Below are positions 1 to 8,245 of a stretch of DNA of 64,000 nt, piece after piece. The position numbers and the translations under genes are program-made. The stretch covers positions 1,302,001 through 1,366,000 of the forward strand of contig NZ_CP135164.1 of the NCBI RefSeq assembly GCF_001940225.2. Reading direction: 5' to 3'. Each line of letters begins with the position of its first letter. Positions within the stretch are counted from its first letter, which is position 1. The DNA is from Roseburia sp. 499. GTDB taxonomy: Bacteria; Bacillota; Clostridia; Lachnospirales; Lachnospiraceae. The notes under the pieces were generated by a model. That model was given only the letters and a program-made list of their open reading frames with translations. It made no database searches and was not told the origin of the DNA.

Positions 1-1363
1 TGGAGATTTCATGCTTCGTATAGAAGATACTGACCAGGAACGTTTTGTAGAAGGAGCTACGGAGATTATTTATCGTACTTTGGAAGAAACAGGATTAAAG
101 CACGATGAAGGTCCGGATAAGGACGGTGGAGTTGGTCCTTATGTTCAGAGCGAGCGTATGAAGACCGGAATTTACATGAAATATGCCCAAGAACTGGTAG
201 AAAAGGGTGAGGCATATTACTGTTTTTGTGATAAGGAACGTTTGGAATCCTTGAAGACAGAGGTTATTGAAGGCAAGGAAATCATGATGTATGATAAGCA
301 TTGTCTGCATCTTTCTAAAGAAGAAGTAGAAGCGAATCTGGCAGAAGGAAAGCCTTTTGTTATTCGTCAGAATATTCCAAATGAAGGAACAACTACCTTC
401 CATGATGAACTTTACGGAGATATTACAGTAGATAATGCAGAATTAGATGATATGATTTTGATTAAGTCTGATGGATATCCTACCTATAATTTTGCAAATG
501 TGGTAGACGACCATACCATGAACATTACACATGTAGTAAGAGGAAACGAATATCTGTCTTCTTCTCCAAAATATCAGCGTTTGTATGATGCGTTTGGTTG
601 GGAGTCCCCGGTTTATATTCATTTGCCATTGATTACGGATGAAAATCATAAAAAACTGTCTAAGAGAAGTGGTCATGCATCTTTTGAAGATTTAATCGAG
701 CAGGGATTCTTAACTAAGGCAGTAGTAAACTATATTGCATTGTTAGGATGGAGTCCGGAAGATAATCGTGAAATTTTTTCTTTAGATGAATTAATTCAGG
801 AATTTGATTATCATAGAATCAGCAAGTCTCCGGCAGTATTTGATATTGTAAAATTAAAATGGATGAATGGCGAATATTTAAAGGCTATGGACTTTGATGA
901 ATTTTATGAGATGGCAGAACCTTATATTAAGAAAACAGTTACTAAGGATTATGATTTGAAAAAAATCGCTCAGATGGTAAAGACCAGAATTGAGATTTTC
1001 CCGGACATTGCAGATCATGTTGACTTCTTTGAAGCAGTACCGGAGTATGATATTTCCATGTATGCTCATAAAAAAATGAAGACTACACCGGAATCTTCCT
1101 TAGAAGTGTTAAAGGAACTGTTGCCACGTTTCGAGGCACAGGAGGATTATTCTAATGATGCACTATATGAGGTACTTTGCAAGTATGTAGAGGAAAAGGG
1201 CTGCAAGAACGGATATGCTATGTGGCCGGTGCGTACCGCAGTTTCCGGAAAACAGATGACACCGGGCGGCGCAACCGAGATTATGGAAGTGCTGGGAAAA
1301 GAAGAATCTGTAGCACGTCTTAAGGTAGCGATTGCTAAGTTAGAAGCAGAGATTCCTGCATAA
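1..1363 (+). CDS. gltX: Glutamyl-tRNA synthetase, 5'-truncated by window edge
   Basis: Class I aminoacyl-tRNA synthetase that charges tRNA-Glu with glutamate in the cytosol. The frame is already open at base 2, and the junction reads [15 protein letters not shown], a conserved internal block of the family. The ATG at 11 is therefore not the start, and roughly 35 N-terminal residues including the HIGH-type motif lie outside the window. Counting from that ATG, the KMSKS-class motif is KLSKR at residues 214-218, followed by the helical anticodon-binding domain ([11 protein letters not shown] near the end). It stops at 1363, 16 bases before the helicase start. A bacterial GluRS or GlnRS-like paralogue is possible, but the spacing and the C-terminal part fit GltX. 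Confidence 0.95.
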   Translation, partial: GDFMLRIEDTDQERFVEGATEIIYRTLEETGLKHDEGPDKDGGVGPYVQSERMKTGIYMKYAQELVEKGEAYYCFCDKERLESLKTEVIEGKEIMMYDKHCLHLSKEEVEANLAEGKPFVIRQNIPNEGTTTFHDELYGDITVDNAELDDMILIKSDGYPTYNFANVVDDHTMNITHVVRGNEYLSSSPKYQRLYDAFGWESPVYIHLPLITDENHKKLSKRSGHASFEDLIEQGFLTKAVVNYIALLGWSPEDNREIFSLDELIQEFDYHRISKSPAVFDIVKLKWMNGEYLKAMDFDEFYEMAEPYIKKTVTKDYDLKKIAQMVKTRIEIFPDIADHVDFFEAVPEYDISMYAHKKMKTTPESSLEVLKELLPRFEAQEDYSNDALYEVLCKYVEEKGCKNGYAMWPVRTAVSGKQMTPGGATEIMEVLGKEESVARLKVAIAKLEAEIPA

Positions 1364-1379
1364 GAAGGAAATAGTATAT

Positions 1380-3230
1380 ATGAGTTTTAATTTATCTCAG
1401 ACAGAGGCAATCGGACACGGAACCGGACCAATGCTTGTATTGGCTGGTCCCGGGTCCGGTAAGACCCTTGTTATCACAGAACGAACAAAGAATTTAATTG
1501 TCAATCAGGGCGTAGACCCATCTCGTATTCTTGTTATTACTTTTACCAAGGCAGCAGCAACTGAAATGAAAGAACGTTTTTTTCGATTAATGGGAGGAAA
1601 AAGGTATCCCGTTACTTTTGGTACCTTTCATGCAGTATTCTTTAGTATTTTAAAACATGCTTATGGATTTCGGGCAGATAATATTATAAAGGAAGAACAG
1701 CGTTTTGCACTTATGCGAGAAATTATCACAAGAATGCATTTGGAGTATGAGGATGAAAATGAATTCATCGGAGATATTTTAGGTGAAATCGGTCTGGTAA
1801 AGAATTCCGGTATTCCCTTGGAGCATTATTATTCGAAAAACTGTGGAAAAGAGATTTTTGAACAGATTTATCAAAGTTATGAGGGACAGATGCGTCAGAA
1901 GCGGTTGATTGACTTCGATGATATGTTGGTGTATTGTTATGAGCTTTTTACCCAGCGAAAGGACATTTTAGCTGCGTGGCAGAAGAAATTTCAGTATATT
2001 TTAATTGATGAGTTTCAGGATATTAATAAGATACAGTTTGATATTGTAAAAATGCTGGCAGAACCGGAAAATAATTTGTTTATAGTAGGAGATGACGATC
2101 AGTCTATTTATCGTTTCCGCGGTGCAAAGCCGGAAATTATGTTGGGGTTTGAAAAAGCATATCCACAGGCAAAGCGAATTTTATTGGATGTGAATTATCG
2201 TTCCGGTAAAGAAATCGTAGAAACATCTTTGCGTTTGATTTCACATAATGAAGCCAGATTTGAAAAAAGTATTCATGCGCATAGGAAAAGTACGCAGGGA
2301 GTTTCTTATCAGATGTATGAAAGTCCATTAGAAGAGAGCAGAGCAATTATCAGAACCATATTAGAGGGATGCGAAAAGGGAAAAAGCTACAATGACTTTG
2401 CAGTTTTATTTCGTACCAATACTCAGCCGCGGATTTTGATGGAACAGATGATGACATATAATATTCCGTTCCGTACCAGGGATAATATACCAAACCTCTA
2501 TGAGCATTGGATTACCAGAGATATTTTAACCTACATAAGGCTTGCTATGGGTGGACGTGAGAGAAGAGATATTCTTCAGATTATGAATCGCCCAAAACGT
2601 TATATTACCAGGGAAAGTGTAGATGATGAAGTAATTGCATTTGATGCATGGGCAGAGTATTTCTACGAAAAGAAGCAACCCTGGGTCGCGGAACGGATTG
2701 AGCAGTTAGAGGCGGATTTGCGAGTGATAAGTAGGATTTCGCCTTATGCAGCCATTAACTATATTCGTCATACCATAGGATATGAGGAGTATTTGAAAGA
2801 ATATGCAGATTATCGAAGAATCAGTGAAGATAGTCTAATAGAAGTGTTGGATGAACTTCAGGATGCGTCCAGAGAATTTAAGATTTATGGAGCGTGGTTT
2901 GATCATATGGATGCATATACGGAAGAATTAAAGGAGCAGAAGCGACAACAGGAGATGATGACAGATTGCGTTTCTTTGGCTACCTTACATAGTTCCAAAG
3001 GATTAGAATATCCGATAGTGTTTTTATTAGATGTAAATGAAGAAATCATGCCTTACAAGAAGGCTGTTTTAGATGCAGATTTACAGGAAGAGCGAAGGAT
3101 GTTTTATGTGGGAATTACCCGAGCAAAGGAAGCGTTATATGTAAACAGTGTGAAGAAGTACAATGGAAAAGAAGTAGAGCCCTCTCGTTTTGTGGAAGAA
3201 ATGGCAGAAAAGAAAATGGAAGAAGAATGA
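1380..3230 (+). CDS. UvrD/PcrA-type superfamily 1 ATP-dependent DNA helicase
   Basis: A 3'-5' SF1A helicase expected to unwind DNA in repair or replication restart. The motifs appear in order: Q-motif (NLSQTEA), Walker A GPGSGKT at residues 23-29, motif Ia TFTKAAATEM, Walker B IDEFQD, motif III VGDDDQSIYRFRGA, motif IV NYRS, motif V TLHSSKGLEYPIVF, and motif VI RRMFYVGITRAKEAL. At 616 aa it is about 100 residues shorter than typical PcrA and lacks the C-terminal extension, so it is probably an accessory paralogue rather than the main PcrA. The RBS AAGGAA at 1366-1371 supports the ATG at 1380. The 16-base gap after gltX suggests cotranscription. Confidence 0.9.
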   Translation: MSFNLSQTEAIGHGTGPMLVLAGPGSGKTLVITERTKNLIVNQGVDPSRILVITFTKAAATEMKERFFRLMGGKRYPVTFGTFHAVFFSILKHAYGFRADNIIKEEQRFALMREIITRMHLEYEDENEFIGDILGEIGLVKNSGIPLEHYYSKNCGKEIFEQIYQSYEGQMRQKRLIDFDDMLVYCYELFTQRKDILAAWQKKFQYILIDEFQDINKIQFDIVKMLAEPENNLFIVGDDDQSIYRFRGAKPEIMLGFEKAYPQAKRILLDVNYRSGKEIVETSLRLISHNEARFEKSIHAHRKSTQGVSYQMYESPLEESRAIIRTILEGCEKGKSYNDFAVLFRTNTQPRILMEQMMTYNIPFRTRDNIPNLYEHWITRDILTYIRLAMGGRERRDILQIMNRPKRYITRESVDDEVIAFDAWAEYFYEKKQPWVAERIEQLEADLRVISRISPYAAINYIRHTIGYEEYLKEYADYRRISEDSLIEVLDELQDASREFKIYGAWFDHMDAYTEELKEQKRQQEMMTDCVSLATLHSSKGLEYPIVFLLDVNEEIMPYKKAVLDADLQEERRMFYVGITRAKEALYVNSVKKYNGKEVEPSRFVEEMAEKKMEEE

Positions 3231-3252
3231 TGTGGATTTTCTGATTTGCTTA

Positions 3253-3261
3253 TGCTATACT
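3253..3261 (+). promoter_or_regulatory. Extended -10 promoter for the coiled-coil gene
   Basis: TGCTATACT is a TGn-TATACT extended -10 element. It lies 23 bases after the helicase stop and about 80 bases before the next ATG. The -35 region is poor, as expected for an extended -10 promoter. Confidence 0.45.
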
Positions 3262-3342
3262 GTGTTTACTACAAAAGAAAAAAGTGTTTATAAAACACAT
3301 GGAATAGAACCCCCGATTGCCAGCACCGTCAAGGAGGAAACT

Positions 3343-3657
3343 ATGACAGATAGTAAAAAAATTGATGTGATTCTGAATTGTATGCAGAAAATGGATGAGC
3401 GAATGGACAAGATGGACGCGCATATGCAGAAGATGGATGAGCGAATGGACAAGATGGACGCGCATATGCAGAAGATGGATGAGCGAATGGACAAGATGGA
3501 CGCACGAATGGATACAATAGAATCACAGATAAAACAGTCAGAACGAGTATTAAAAAATGAAATCCGCAATAGTGAAAATCTTATTCTAGATGAAGTAGAG
3601 CGGGTACATAAGATTCTGGAAAAGCATAAGAATGACAATAATAAACATATTGCATAA
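3343..3657 (+). CDS. Small coiled-coil protein built of 14-residue repeats, function unknown
   Basis: 104 aa; I do not recognise a named family. The ATG at 3343 has a strong RBS (AAGGAGGAAA, 3331-3340), whereas a longer open frame starting inside the helicase has none. After a short head (MTDSKKIDVILNC) come three copies of the 14-residue unit MQKMDERMDKMDAH, each with two heptads, then a charged helical tail ending in a Lys/Asn/His-rich stretch. Met and charged residues fall in a heptad-like pattern, so a long amphipathic coiled coil is likely. There is no signal peptide or membrane segment. The gene has its own promoter and a strong terminator, so it is probably a single-gene unit. Similar short coiled-coil proteins accompany phage or surface genes, but nothing here ties it to either. 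Confidence 0.75.
   Translation: MTDSKKIDVILNCMQKMDERMDKMDAHMQKMDERMDKMDAHMQKMDERMDKMDARMDTIESQIKQSERVLKNEIRNSENLILDEVERVHKILEKHKNDNNKHIA
3382..3507 (+). repeat. Three tandem 42-bp in-frame repeats
   Basis: Units at 3382-3423, 3424-3465 and 3466-3507 are nearly identical: one a/g change in unit 1 and a few changes at the end of unit 3. Each encodes MQKMDERMDKMDAH or a close variant. 42 bp is a multiple of three, so copy-number change keeps the frame. Confidence 0.9.
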
Positions 3658-3665
3658 CAGTAATG

Positions 3666-3697
3666 AAATGGAGCTGTGGTATCACAGCTCCATTTTT
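3666..3697 (+). terminator. Rho-independent terminator after the repeat protein
   Basis: 13-bp stem (core TGGAGCTGTG / CACAGCTCCA) with a GTAT loop and a following T5 run. It begins 8 bases after the stop codon. Confidence 0.9.
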
Positions 3698-3863
3698 ATA
3701 CCATAGGAAAGAATTTATTGCGTTAAAGTACGAAAGTATATGAATTTCCTATGATATAAAAAACGTTTCTTTTACGGAAGTTTTACAGAAATTACAAAAA
3801 TCTGCGTATAACATTTTACATGTAGATGCTAGAATTGGACAGTAATTTTGTTCTTAATTGTAG
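3698..3863. other. Intergenic stretch before the decayed gene
   Basis: No ORF is supported. TTTACA at 3782-3787 and TATAAC at 3807-3812 (19-base spacer) could be a relic promoter. ATAGGAAA near 3702 and TTTCCTAT about 40 bases later form a short inverted repeat of unknown meaning. Stops in the downstream gene's frame (3843, 3855, 3861) show that the coding homology does not extend further left. Confidence 0.35.
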
Positions 3864-4076
3864 GGAGAGTATATTGTAGAGAATGGTGAGTATGTTGCAA
3901 AAGCGGGAACACAGTCCGGCTCAAAATGGACAGTACTTCGAAAAGGAGAAAATGGAGAACTCGTAGAAGAAGTAATCCCAATGCAGACCATTTATTATGA
4001 TAATAGCAATACAAAATGGGAGACCATAAATCTTCATTATTGAGGAAGTGGAGAAACTACTTGGCCGGGACTTCCA

Positions 4077-5552
4077 ATGGAAGCAACAGAAAATGCGAAT
4101 ATTTATAAATTACAAGTGCCGGTAGGCATTTCCGGAATGGTATTTAACAGTACGGTAGATGGTGAAGAGGTAAGAAGCTTTGATGTAAATGATATTGTAG
4201 ATGGAGCGACTTATGTTGCAGTTGATCTGGATGCTGCTGGAAAATGGGCAGTATGTCAGAGTGATAAAATACCACAGAAGCCGGAAAATCCTACAGACGA
4301 GCAAAAGAAAGCAAAACAGGTAAATACACATGTAGGTGCAGATTATGATACCGTGTACTTATCTTTTACAACAGCAGCAGAGGTTGAGTCAAAAGTAGTA
4401 TTGAAGAGTGTATCAGGAGAAGAAACAACTTTCACGGGAGAACATTCTTATTCCTATGTATCAGAAAGCTTTAAGCATAAAATTGAATTAAGTGGTTTGA
4501 AACCATCAACCAAATACACTTATACCATTGGGGAAGGAAACTATAAGTTTGAAGGAAGTTTTACAACAGTTCCGGCTAAGGGAAGCAATGCTACATTAAA
4601 ATTTGCATTCCTTGCAGATACTCAGGTAAGTAATGGGGTAAATGCTAAGGCAGCAGGAGCAACCTTTAACCAATTAAATCAGATTGACGATTTAGGATTT
4701 ATTTATATTGGTGGAGATATTACAGACAATGCAGATAATAAGCTTCAGTGGGAAACACTATTTGAAAATGACGGTGCATACCCAACCGCAGGAATTGATT
4801 GTTTATCCAACAACTTATTAGCTGTTACACAGGGAAACCATGACAAAAATTACAATAATTCTTCTTTGTCAAATTATATCAATGCACCGGCAGAGGCTGG
4901 GAACTTAGTATATTCCATTGATTATGGTAAGGTAAAATTCATTGTATTGAATCTTGAAACAGCAAAAGAAAGCGATGCAGTACGTGATGAGCAGAAAGCA
5001 TATTTAGAAAAAGAAGTTGCAGATGCAAAGGAAAATGGTCAGTGGACTATTGTAGGATTTCATAAGTCAATTTACACCGGAGCTTCTCATATTGTAGATA
5101 GTGATGTGAAAGCGGCAAGAAAGTACTGGAGCCCGGTTCTTGCAGAACTTGATGTGGATGTAGTATTAGAAGCACATGACCATGTGTATGCCCGCGGATT
5201 CATCAACGGTGATGGAACCAGAGGAGAAGTAGAACAGGATAGCACAGGAGCATATATAAGCAAGGATAATGCACCATTATACATGGTAGGTGGTCATGCA
5301 GGTGGATTAAAGTGGTATTCTCAAAAGGATTATACAGTAGAAGAGGGGGATCCACTTCTTCCAAACTATGAGTTTTTGGATGTAAATTCAACAGATGGAG
5401 AAAATGGAAGTAACGTAAGCAAAGAACAGGTATATACTATTTTTGAAGTAAACAATACAGAACTGAAGAGTACAACATATATGTTTAAGTATGATACAGA
5501 TACTGATACAATTACTACTGAGCCATATGTATACGATTCTGTTACAATATAA
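4077..5552 (+). pseudogene. Middle fragment: purple-acid-phosphatase-like metallophosphoesterase domain
   Basis: 491 codons from the first ATG after the TGA; I see no convincing RBS for it. Residues 1-65 are the tail of the starch-binding-like module. Residues about 90-165 form a fibronectin-like domain typical of purple acid phosphatases (TVYLSFTT ... LKPSTKYTYTIG). The calcineurin-like domain follows with LADTQ, GGDITDN, GNHD, GFHKSIY and AHDHVYAR, which supply the usual metal ligands (Asp, Asp, Asn, His, His). If translated it would have no signal peptide and could not reach the wall. It ends at a TAA followed directly, in the same frame, by the linker of the C-terminal fragment. Confidence 0.75.
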
Positions 5553-6329
5553 AGAACGGTTGCAGCTGAGAATCCGGAAGAACCGGAACAGCCAACACAG
5601 CCGGAACAGCCAATACAGCCAACAACAGATAGAACTTTGAGTACAGAGCAGGTGGAAAAAATTGTTTCTCAGATTAAGAATGCACAGAGCGGAGCGAACA
5701 TTACCATTTCTATGGAAAATGCAACAATTTTGCCAAAAGAAATATTAGAGACAGCACTGGGAAAAGACATCACTCTTGAACTTCAGATGAATGGATATAC
5801 ATGGAAGATTCTTGGAGCAACAATAAAAACTGGTGAGTTAAATGATATTAATCTGGAAGTAAAAAGAAATACAACTAATATTCCAAGTAATTTGGTTTCT
5901 GCAATAGCAGCAACTAATCCGGTAGAACAAATTTCCTTAACACATGATGGAGCATTTGGATTTACTGCATACCTGACTCTGAATGTGGGAAGTCAGTACA
6001 CGGGAAGAGCCGGAAGACTTTACTACTATAACAATGGAAGTATGGAATTTATGAACGAAGGAGTAATTACTGCTGACGGTAACGTATCCTTAATGTTCAA
6101 TCATGCTTCTGATTATGCGATTGTAATAAAGGAAGGGATAGCTGCGGATACAACAACTACTACTACAACAACAACTACTGCAGCAACTACCAATGCAACG
6201 GCTACTAATGCTCCGAAGACAGGCGATACACAGAACATGGGAGTGTGGTACATATTGTTAGCACTTAGTGGAATCTGCGTAGCTGGAAACTGTTATGCAG
6301 TAAAAAAGAGAAGAGCAGGAATGAGATAA
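5553..6329 (+). pseudogene. C-terminal fragment: linker, unknown domain and sortase anchor
   Basis: Continues in frame after the TAA: a Pro/Glu/Gln linker (PEEPEQPTQPEQPIQPTT), a domain of about 150 residues of unrecognised family, a run of ten Thr, then NAPKTGDT, a hydrophobic segment (WYILLALSGICVAG) and the basic tail VKKRRAGMR. That is a canonical cell-wall sorting signal with Ala replacing the usual Leu. A TTG at 5637 could be read as a start, but no RBS or signal peptide is present, so this is most likely a leftover of the larger gene. Confidence 0.7.
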
Positions 6330-6348
6330 AGGTATATAGATAAAAACC

Positions 6349-6381
6349 AAAAGAGGAGTCTTTGAAAAAGACTCCTCTTTT
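6349..6381. terminator. Bidirectional terminator between convergent genes
   Basis: 15-bp perfect stem (AAAAGAGGAGTCTTT / AAAGACTCCTCTTTT) with a 3-base loop. A-runs and T-runs flank it on both sides, so it can end transcription of the decayed gene (+) and of the DUF1292 gene (-). Confidence 0.9.
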
Positions 6382-6396
6382 AAACTTATAAATTTC

Positions 6397-6723
6397 TTAA
6401 TCCATTTCATCAAAGGCTTCTTCGTCCAGAAGTTCATCGAAACGGTCAGCAACTGCTTCGTATTCATCGTCTTCTTCAATGTTTTCCAGAGAAGGATTTC
6501 CCTCTTCATCTTCAAAATAACGATAGATGTATACTTCACCGTCTTCATTGCCTTCACCATTTTCGTCCAGAGGGAGAAGTGCAATGTAGTTCTGTTCTCC
6601 TACATCAAAAATAGTAAGGATTGCACATTCTACATCGGAACCATCATCTAATGATAGAGTGACACGCATATCAGAACCATCATCTTCGGTTATGTCATTT
6701 GCTTTGTTTGGATTTTCATTCAT
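6397..6723 (-). CDS. DUF1292 family acidic protein
   Basis: 108 aa, very rich in Asp and Glu, with the DUF1292 core VTLSLDDGSDVECAILTIF ... YIALLPLDENGE ... VYIYRYFEDEEGNPSLENI and an acidic tail. The family is widespread in Firmicutes (YrzB-like) and has no established function. It lies 29 bases downstream of the HD-GYP gene on the same strand, with a GAGGTA ribosome site, so the two are probably cotranscribed. No membrane segment or catalytic motif is visible. Confidence 0.85.
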   Translation of the reverse strand: MNENPNKANDITEDDGSDMRVTLSLDDGSDVECAILTIFDVGEQNYIALLPLDENGEGNEDGEVYIYRYFEDEEGNPSLENIEEDDEYEAVADRFDELLDEEAFDEMD

Positions 6724-6752
6724 ATAAAATACCTCATTCTTTCATAAATTAG

Positions 6753-7853
6753 TTATATGATTGCCTGAATGTGAAGTTCAGGGTGTTTCATTAAGTCAAT
6801 GTATTCATTTGTCATGGTGTGGATTACCGGGCGGGAGAGATACTTTTGATTCATGAGGACGATTTTTCCACATGTACCATCATTTAAAAGTACACTGTTG
6901 CAGATATAAGTATCAACAATACGATTCAGGAAGGTAAGAATATACCTGGAATCATATTTAGTCAGTCCATCTCTTTCAAAAGTAGCAATTACTTCGAATG
7001 GGCATAGTCCCTTGCGGTAGCAGCGATTAGCAGTCATTGCATCATAGACATCTGCAATGGCAATAATTTTAGCAAAGTCATCAATGTCTGCATCTTTCAA
7101 TCCCATCGGATAACCAGTACCGTCACAACGTTCATGGTGCATTAAAGTAGCACGGATAACACGTTTGTCTAAGGGCTGTGTTTCTAATATCTCAGCACCA
7201 TAGCGAGCATGTTTCTTTACTTCTTCGTATTCTTCAGAAGAGAGATGAGCTGGCTTGCCAAGAATCTCTGGAGGAACCATACATTTTCCAATATCATGCA
7301 GTAAGCCGGCAAGAGTTAATGTTTCCAAATTATCTTCAGATAATCCAACCCATTCGCCAAGCATGCGAGAAATTAAAGCAACATTTAAGCAATGGGCATA
7401 AGTAGAATCATCAATTTCACGCATGTTGTGTAACATATCGAAGATAGAAAGCGTTGTCAGGTTATTTTTGTACAGACTACTAACCTGGTCTAAAAGAGAA
7501 GAAGTGTCTACCGGAACATTTTTCTTAAGTAAGTCATTCATGGACTTTTGAAGAAGTGTTACCTTTTTTCCATAATCAATCTTAAACATATGGAAAGATT
7601 TACTGCGGCGAATTTTCTGTGAATAAGAGATAATTTCCTCATGCTCATTTCCGGCAAGTTCTTCTATTGCGGAATTTCGCAATTCGTCTTCTGGAATGAT
7701 GGCAACCCACTCTATACCATAAAATTCCAGACGGGAAATCTGCTGCACTGTTAAAATAGAATGTTCAGGAAGAATCAACTGACCTGTAGCACTATATACC
7801 GGAGCAGCAGTAAACATTCCCGGTTTTACATCAACAATTGCTGTTTTTGTCAT
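6753..7853 (-). CDS. HD-GYP domain cyclic-di-GMP phosphodiesterase
   Basis: 366 aa cytosolic protein expected to hydrolyse c-di-GMP. Residues 1-55 resemble the DUF3391-like head of such proteins (VKPGMFTAAPVYSATGQLIL). The HD-GYP domain spans about 145-300, with H186-D187 in LLHDIGK, the HH pair at 239-240 and GTGYP ending at residue 249, then IADVYDAMTANRCYR. No receiver or membrane segment is present. All residues expected for metal binding and the GYP signature are intact, so it should be active. It is divergent from the fatty-acid operon. A PilZ c-di-GMP receptor is encoded in the flagellar operon at 51.9 kb, so a motility link is plausible but unproven. Confidence 0.9.
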   Translation of the reverse strand: MTKTAIVDVKPGMFTAAPVYSATGQLILPEHSILTVQQISRLEFYGIEWVAIIPEDELRNSAIEELAGNEHEEIISYSQKIRRSKSFHMFKIDYGKKVTLLQKSMNDLLKKNVPVDTSSLLDQVSSLYKNNLTTLSIFDMLHNMREIDDSTYAHCLNVALISRMLGEWVGLSEDNLETLTLAGLLHDIGKCMVPPEILGKPAHLSSEEYEEVKKHARYGAEILETQPLDKRVIRATLMHHERCDGTGYPMGLKDADIDDFAKIIAIADVYDAMTANRCYRKGLCPFEVIATFERDGLTKYDSRYILTFLNRIVDTYICNSVLLNDGTCGKIVLMNQKYLSRPVIHTMTNEYIDLMKHPELHIQAII

Positions 7854-7936
7854 ATAAATACACCCCGTTTCCTATTTATGAAAAATTTATGTTATTTTTA
7901 TCATATCATAACTGGAAAAAAAATACTATATTTTTG

Positions 7937-7964
7937 TTGACAAAGTAGTTTTTTGTGATATACT
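7937..7964 (+). promoter_or_regulatory. Sigma-A promoter of the fatty-acid synthesis operon
   Basis: Consensus TTGACA (7937-7942), 16-base spacer, TATACT (7959-7964) with TGA just before it (extended -10). It sits about 48 bases ahead of the acpP ATG, in the region shared with the divergent HD-GYP gene. Confidence 0.85.
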
Positions 7965-7978
7965 TTGACTATCAAACT
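7962..7978 (+). promoter_or_regulatory. FabT-like operator overlapping the -10 and start site
   Basis: ACTTTGACTATCAAACT contains the inverted repeat TTTGA-CTA-TCAAA. This matches the palindrome bound by the MarR-type fatty-acid regulator FabT in streptococci and enterococci (core TTTGA...TCAAA). It covers the end of the -10 and the likely +1, where a repressor would block initiation. The assignment is by motif resemblance only. Confidence 0.65.
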
Positions 7979-8012
7979 ATTTGCAAATCAAAATATAAAG
8001 GAGATTAAAGAC

Positions 8013-8243
8013 ATGTTAGAAAAAATGAAAGAAATTATTGCAGAACAGTTAAGCGCAGAGGCAGCTGATATTACAATGGAGACTTCTTTTAAAGAAGATT
8101 TAGGAGCAGATTCTTTAGATTTATTTGAATTAGTTATGGCTCTGGAAGATGAATATTCTGTAGAAATTCCTTCTGAAGATTTAGAAAATCTGCTTACTGT
8201 AGGAGATGTTGTTAATTACTTAAAAGATAAAGGTGTAGAGTAA
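8013..8243 (+). CDS. acpP: Acyl carrier protein
   Basis: 76 aa acidic carrier that holds growing acyl chains on a 4'-phosphopantetheine arm. The attachment Ser lies in GADSLDLFEL. The ATG at 8013 has an AAAGGAG ribosome site (7998-8004) and gives the usual ACP length; upstream in-frame codons run into the promoter. It is the first gene of the fab operon, 2 bases before fabK. In streptococci fabT and fabH precede acpP; here they are absent and the operon starts with acpP. Confidence 0.95.
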   Translation: MLEKMKEIIAEQLSAEAADITMETSFKEDLGADSLDLFELVMALEDEYSVEIPSEDLENLLTVGDVVNYLKDKGVE

Positions 8244-8245
8244 AA

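Larger units (their letters stand above)
3864..6329 (+). pseudogene. Decayed sortase-anchored metallophosphoesterase with starch-binding-like module
   Basis: One reading frame (positions divisible by 3) carries coherent protein from 3864 to 6329, broken by TGA at 4041-4043 and TAA at 5550-5552. Before the TGA it reads TIYYDNSNTKWETINLHY, then stop, then GSGETTWPG. This resembles a CBM26-type starch-binding module in which a Trp often follows the Tyr, so TGG to TGA is the likely lesion. No plausible start precedes it. Then come a fibronectin-like domain, a metallophosphoesterase domain, a Pro/Glu/Gln linker, a second domain, a Thr-rich stretch, an APKTGD sortase-like motif, a membrane segment and a basic tail. 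The intact ancestor was probably a secreted, wall-attached phosphatase. Neighbouring genes use TGA as a normal stop, so recoding is unlikely. Sequencing error cannot be excluded. Confidence 0.75.

Noticed and set aside
3382-3507. CRISPR-like tandem repeats
   Set aside because: Units are directly adjacent with no spacers and lie in frame in a coding gene.
3288-3638. Antisense ORF of 116 codons across the repeat gene
   Set aside because: It mirrors the low-complexity 42-bp repeats, has no ribosome site, and encodes Ser/Ile/Arg/Cys repeats typical of a shadow frame.
4041-4043. TGA decoded as Trp or selenocysteine
   Set aside because: TGA is the ordinary stop of other genes here (fabD, flgD, flhA), no selenocysteine context is seen, and a second break is a TAA.
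3864-6329. Insertion sequence as the cause of the broken gene
   Set aside because: Frame and protein continuity run through both stops with no inserted DNA, target duplication or transposase.
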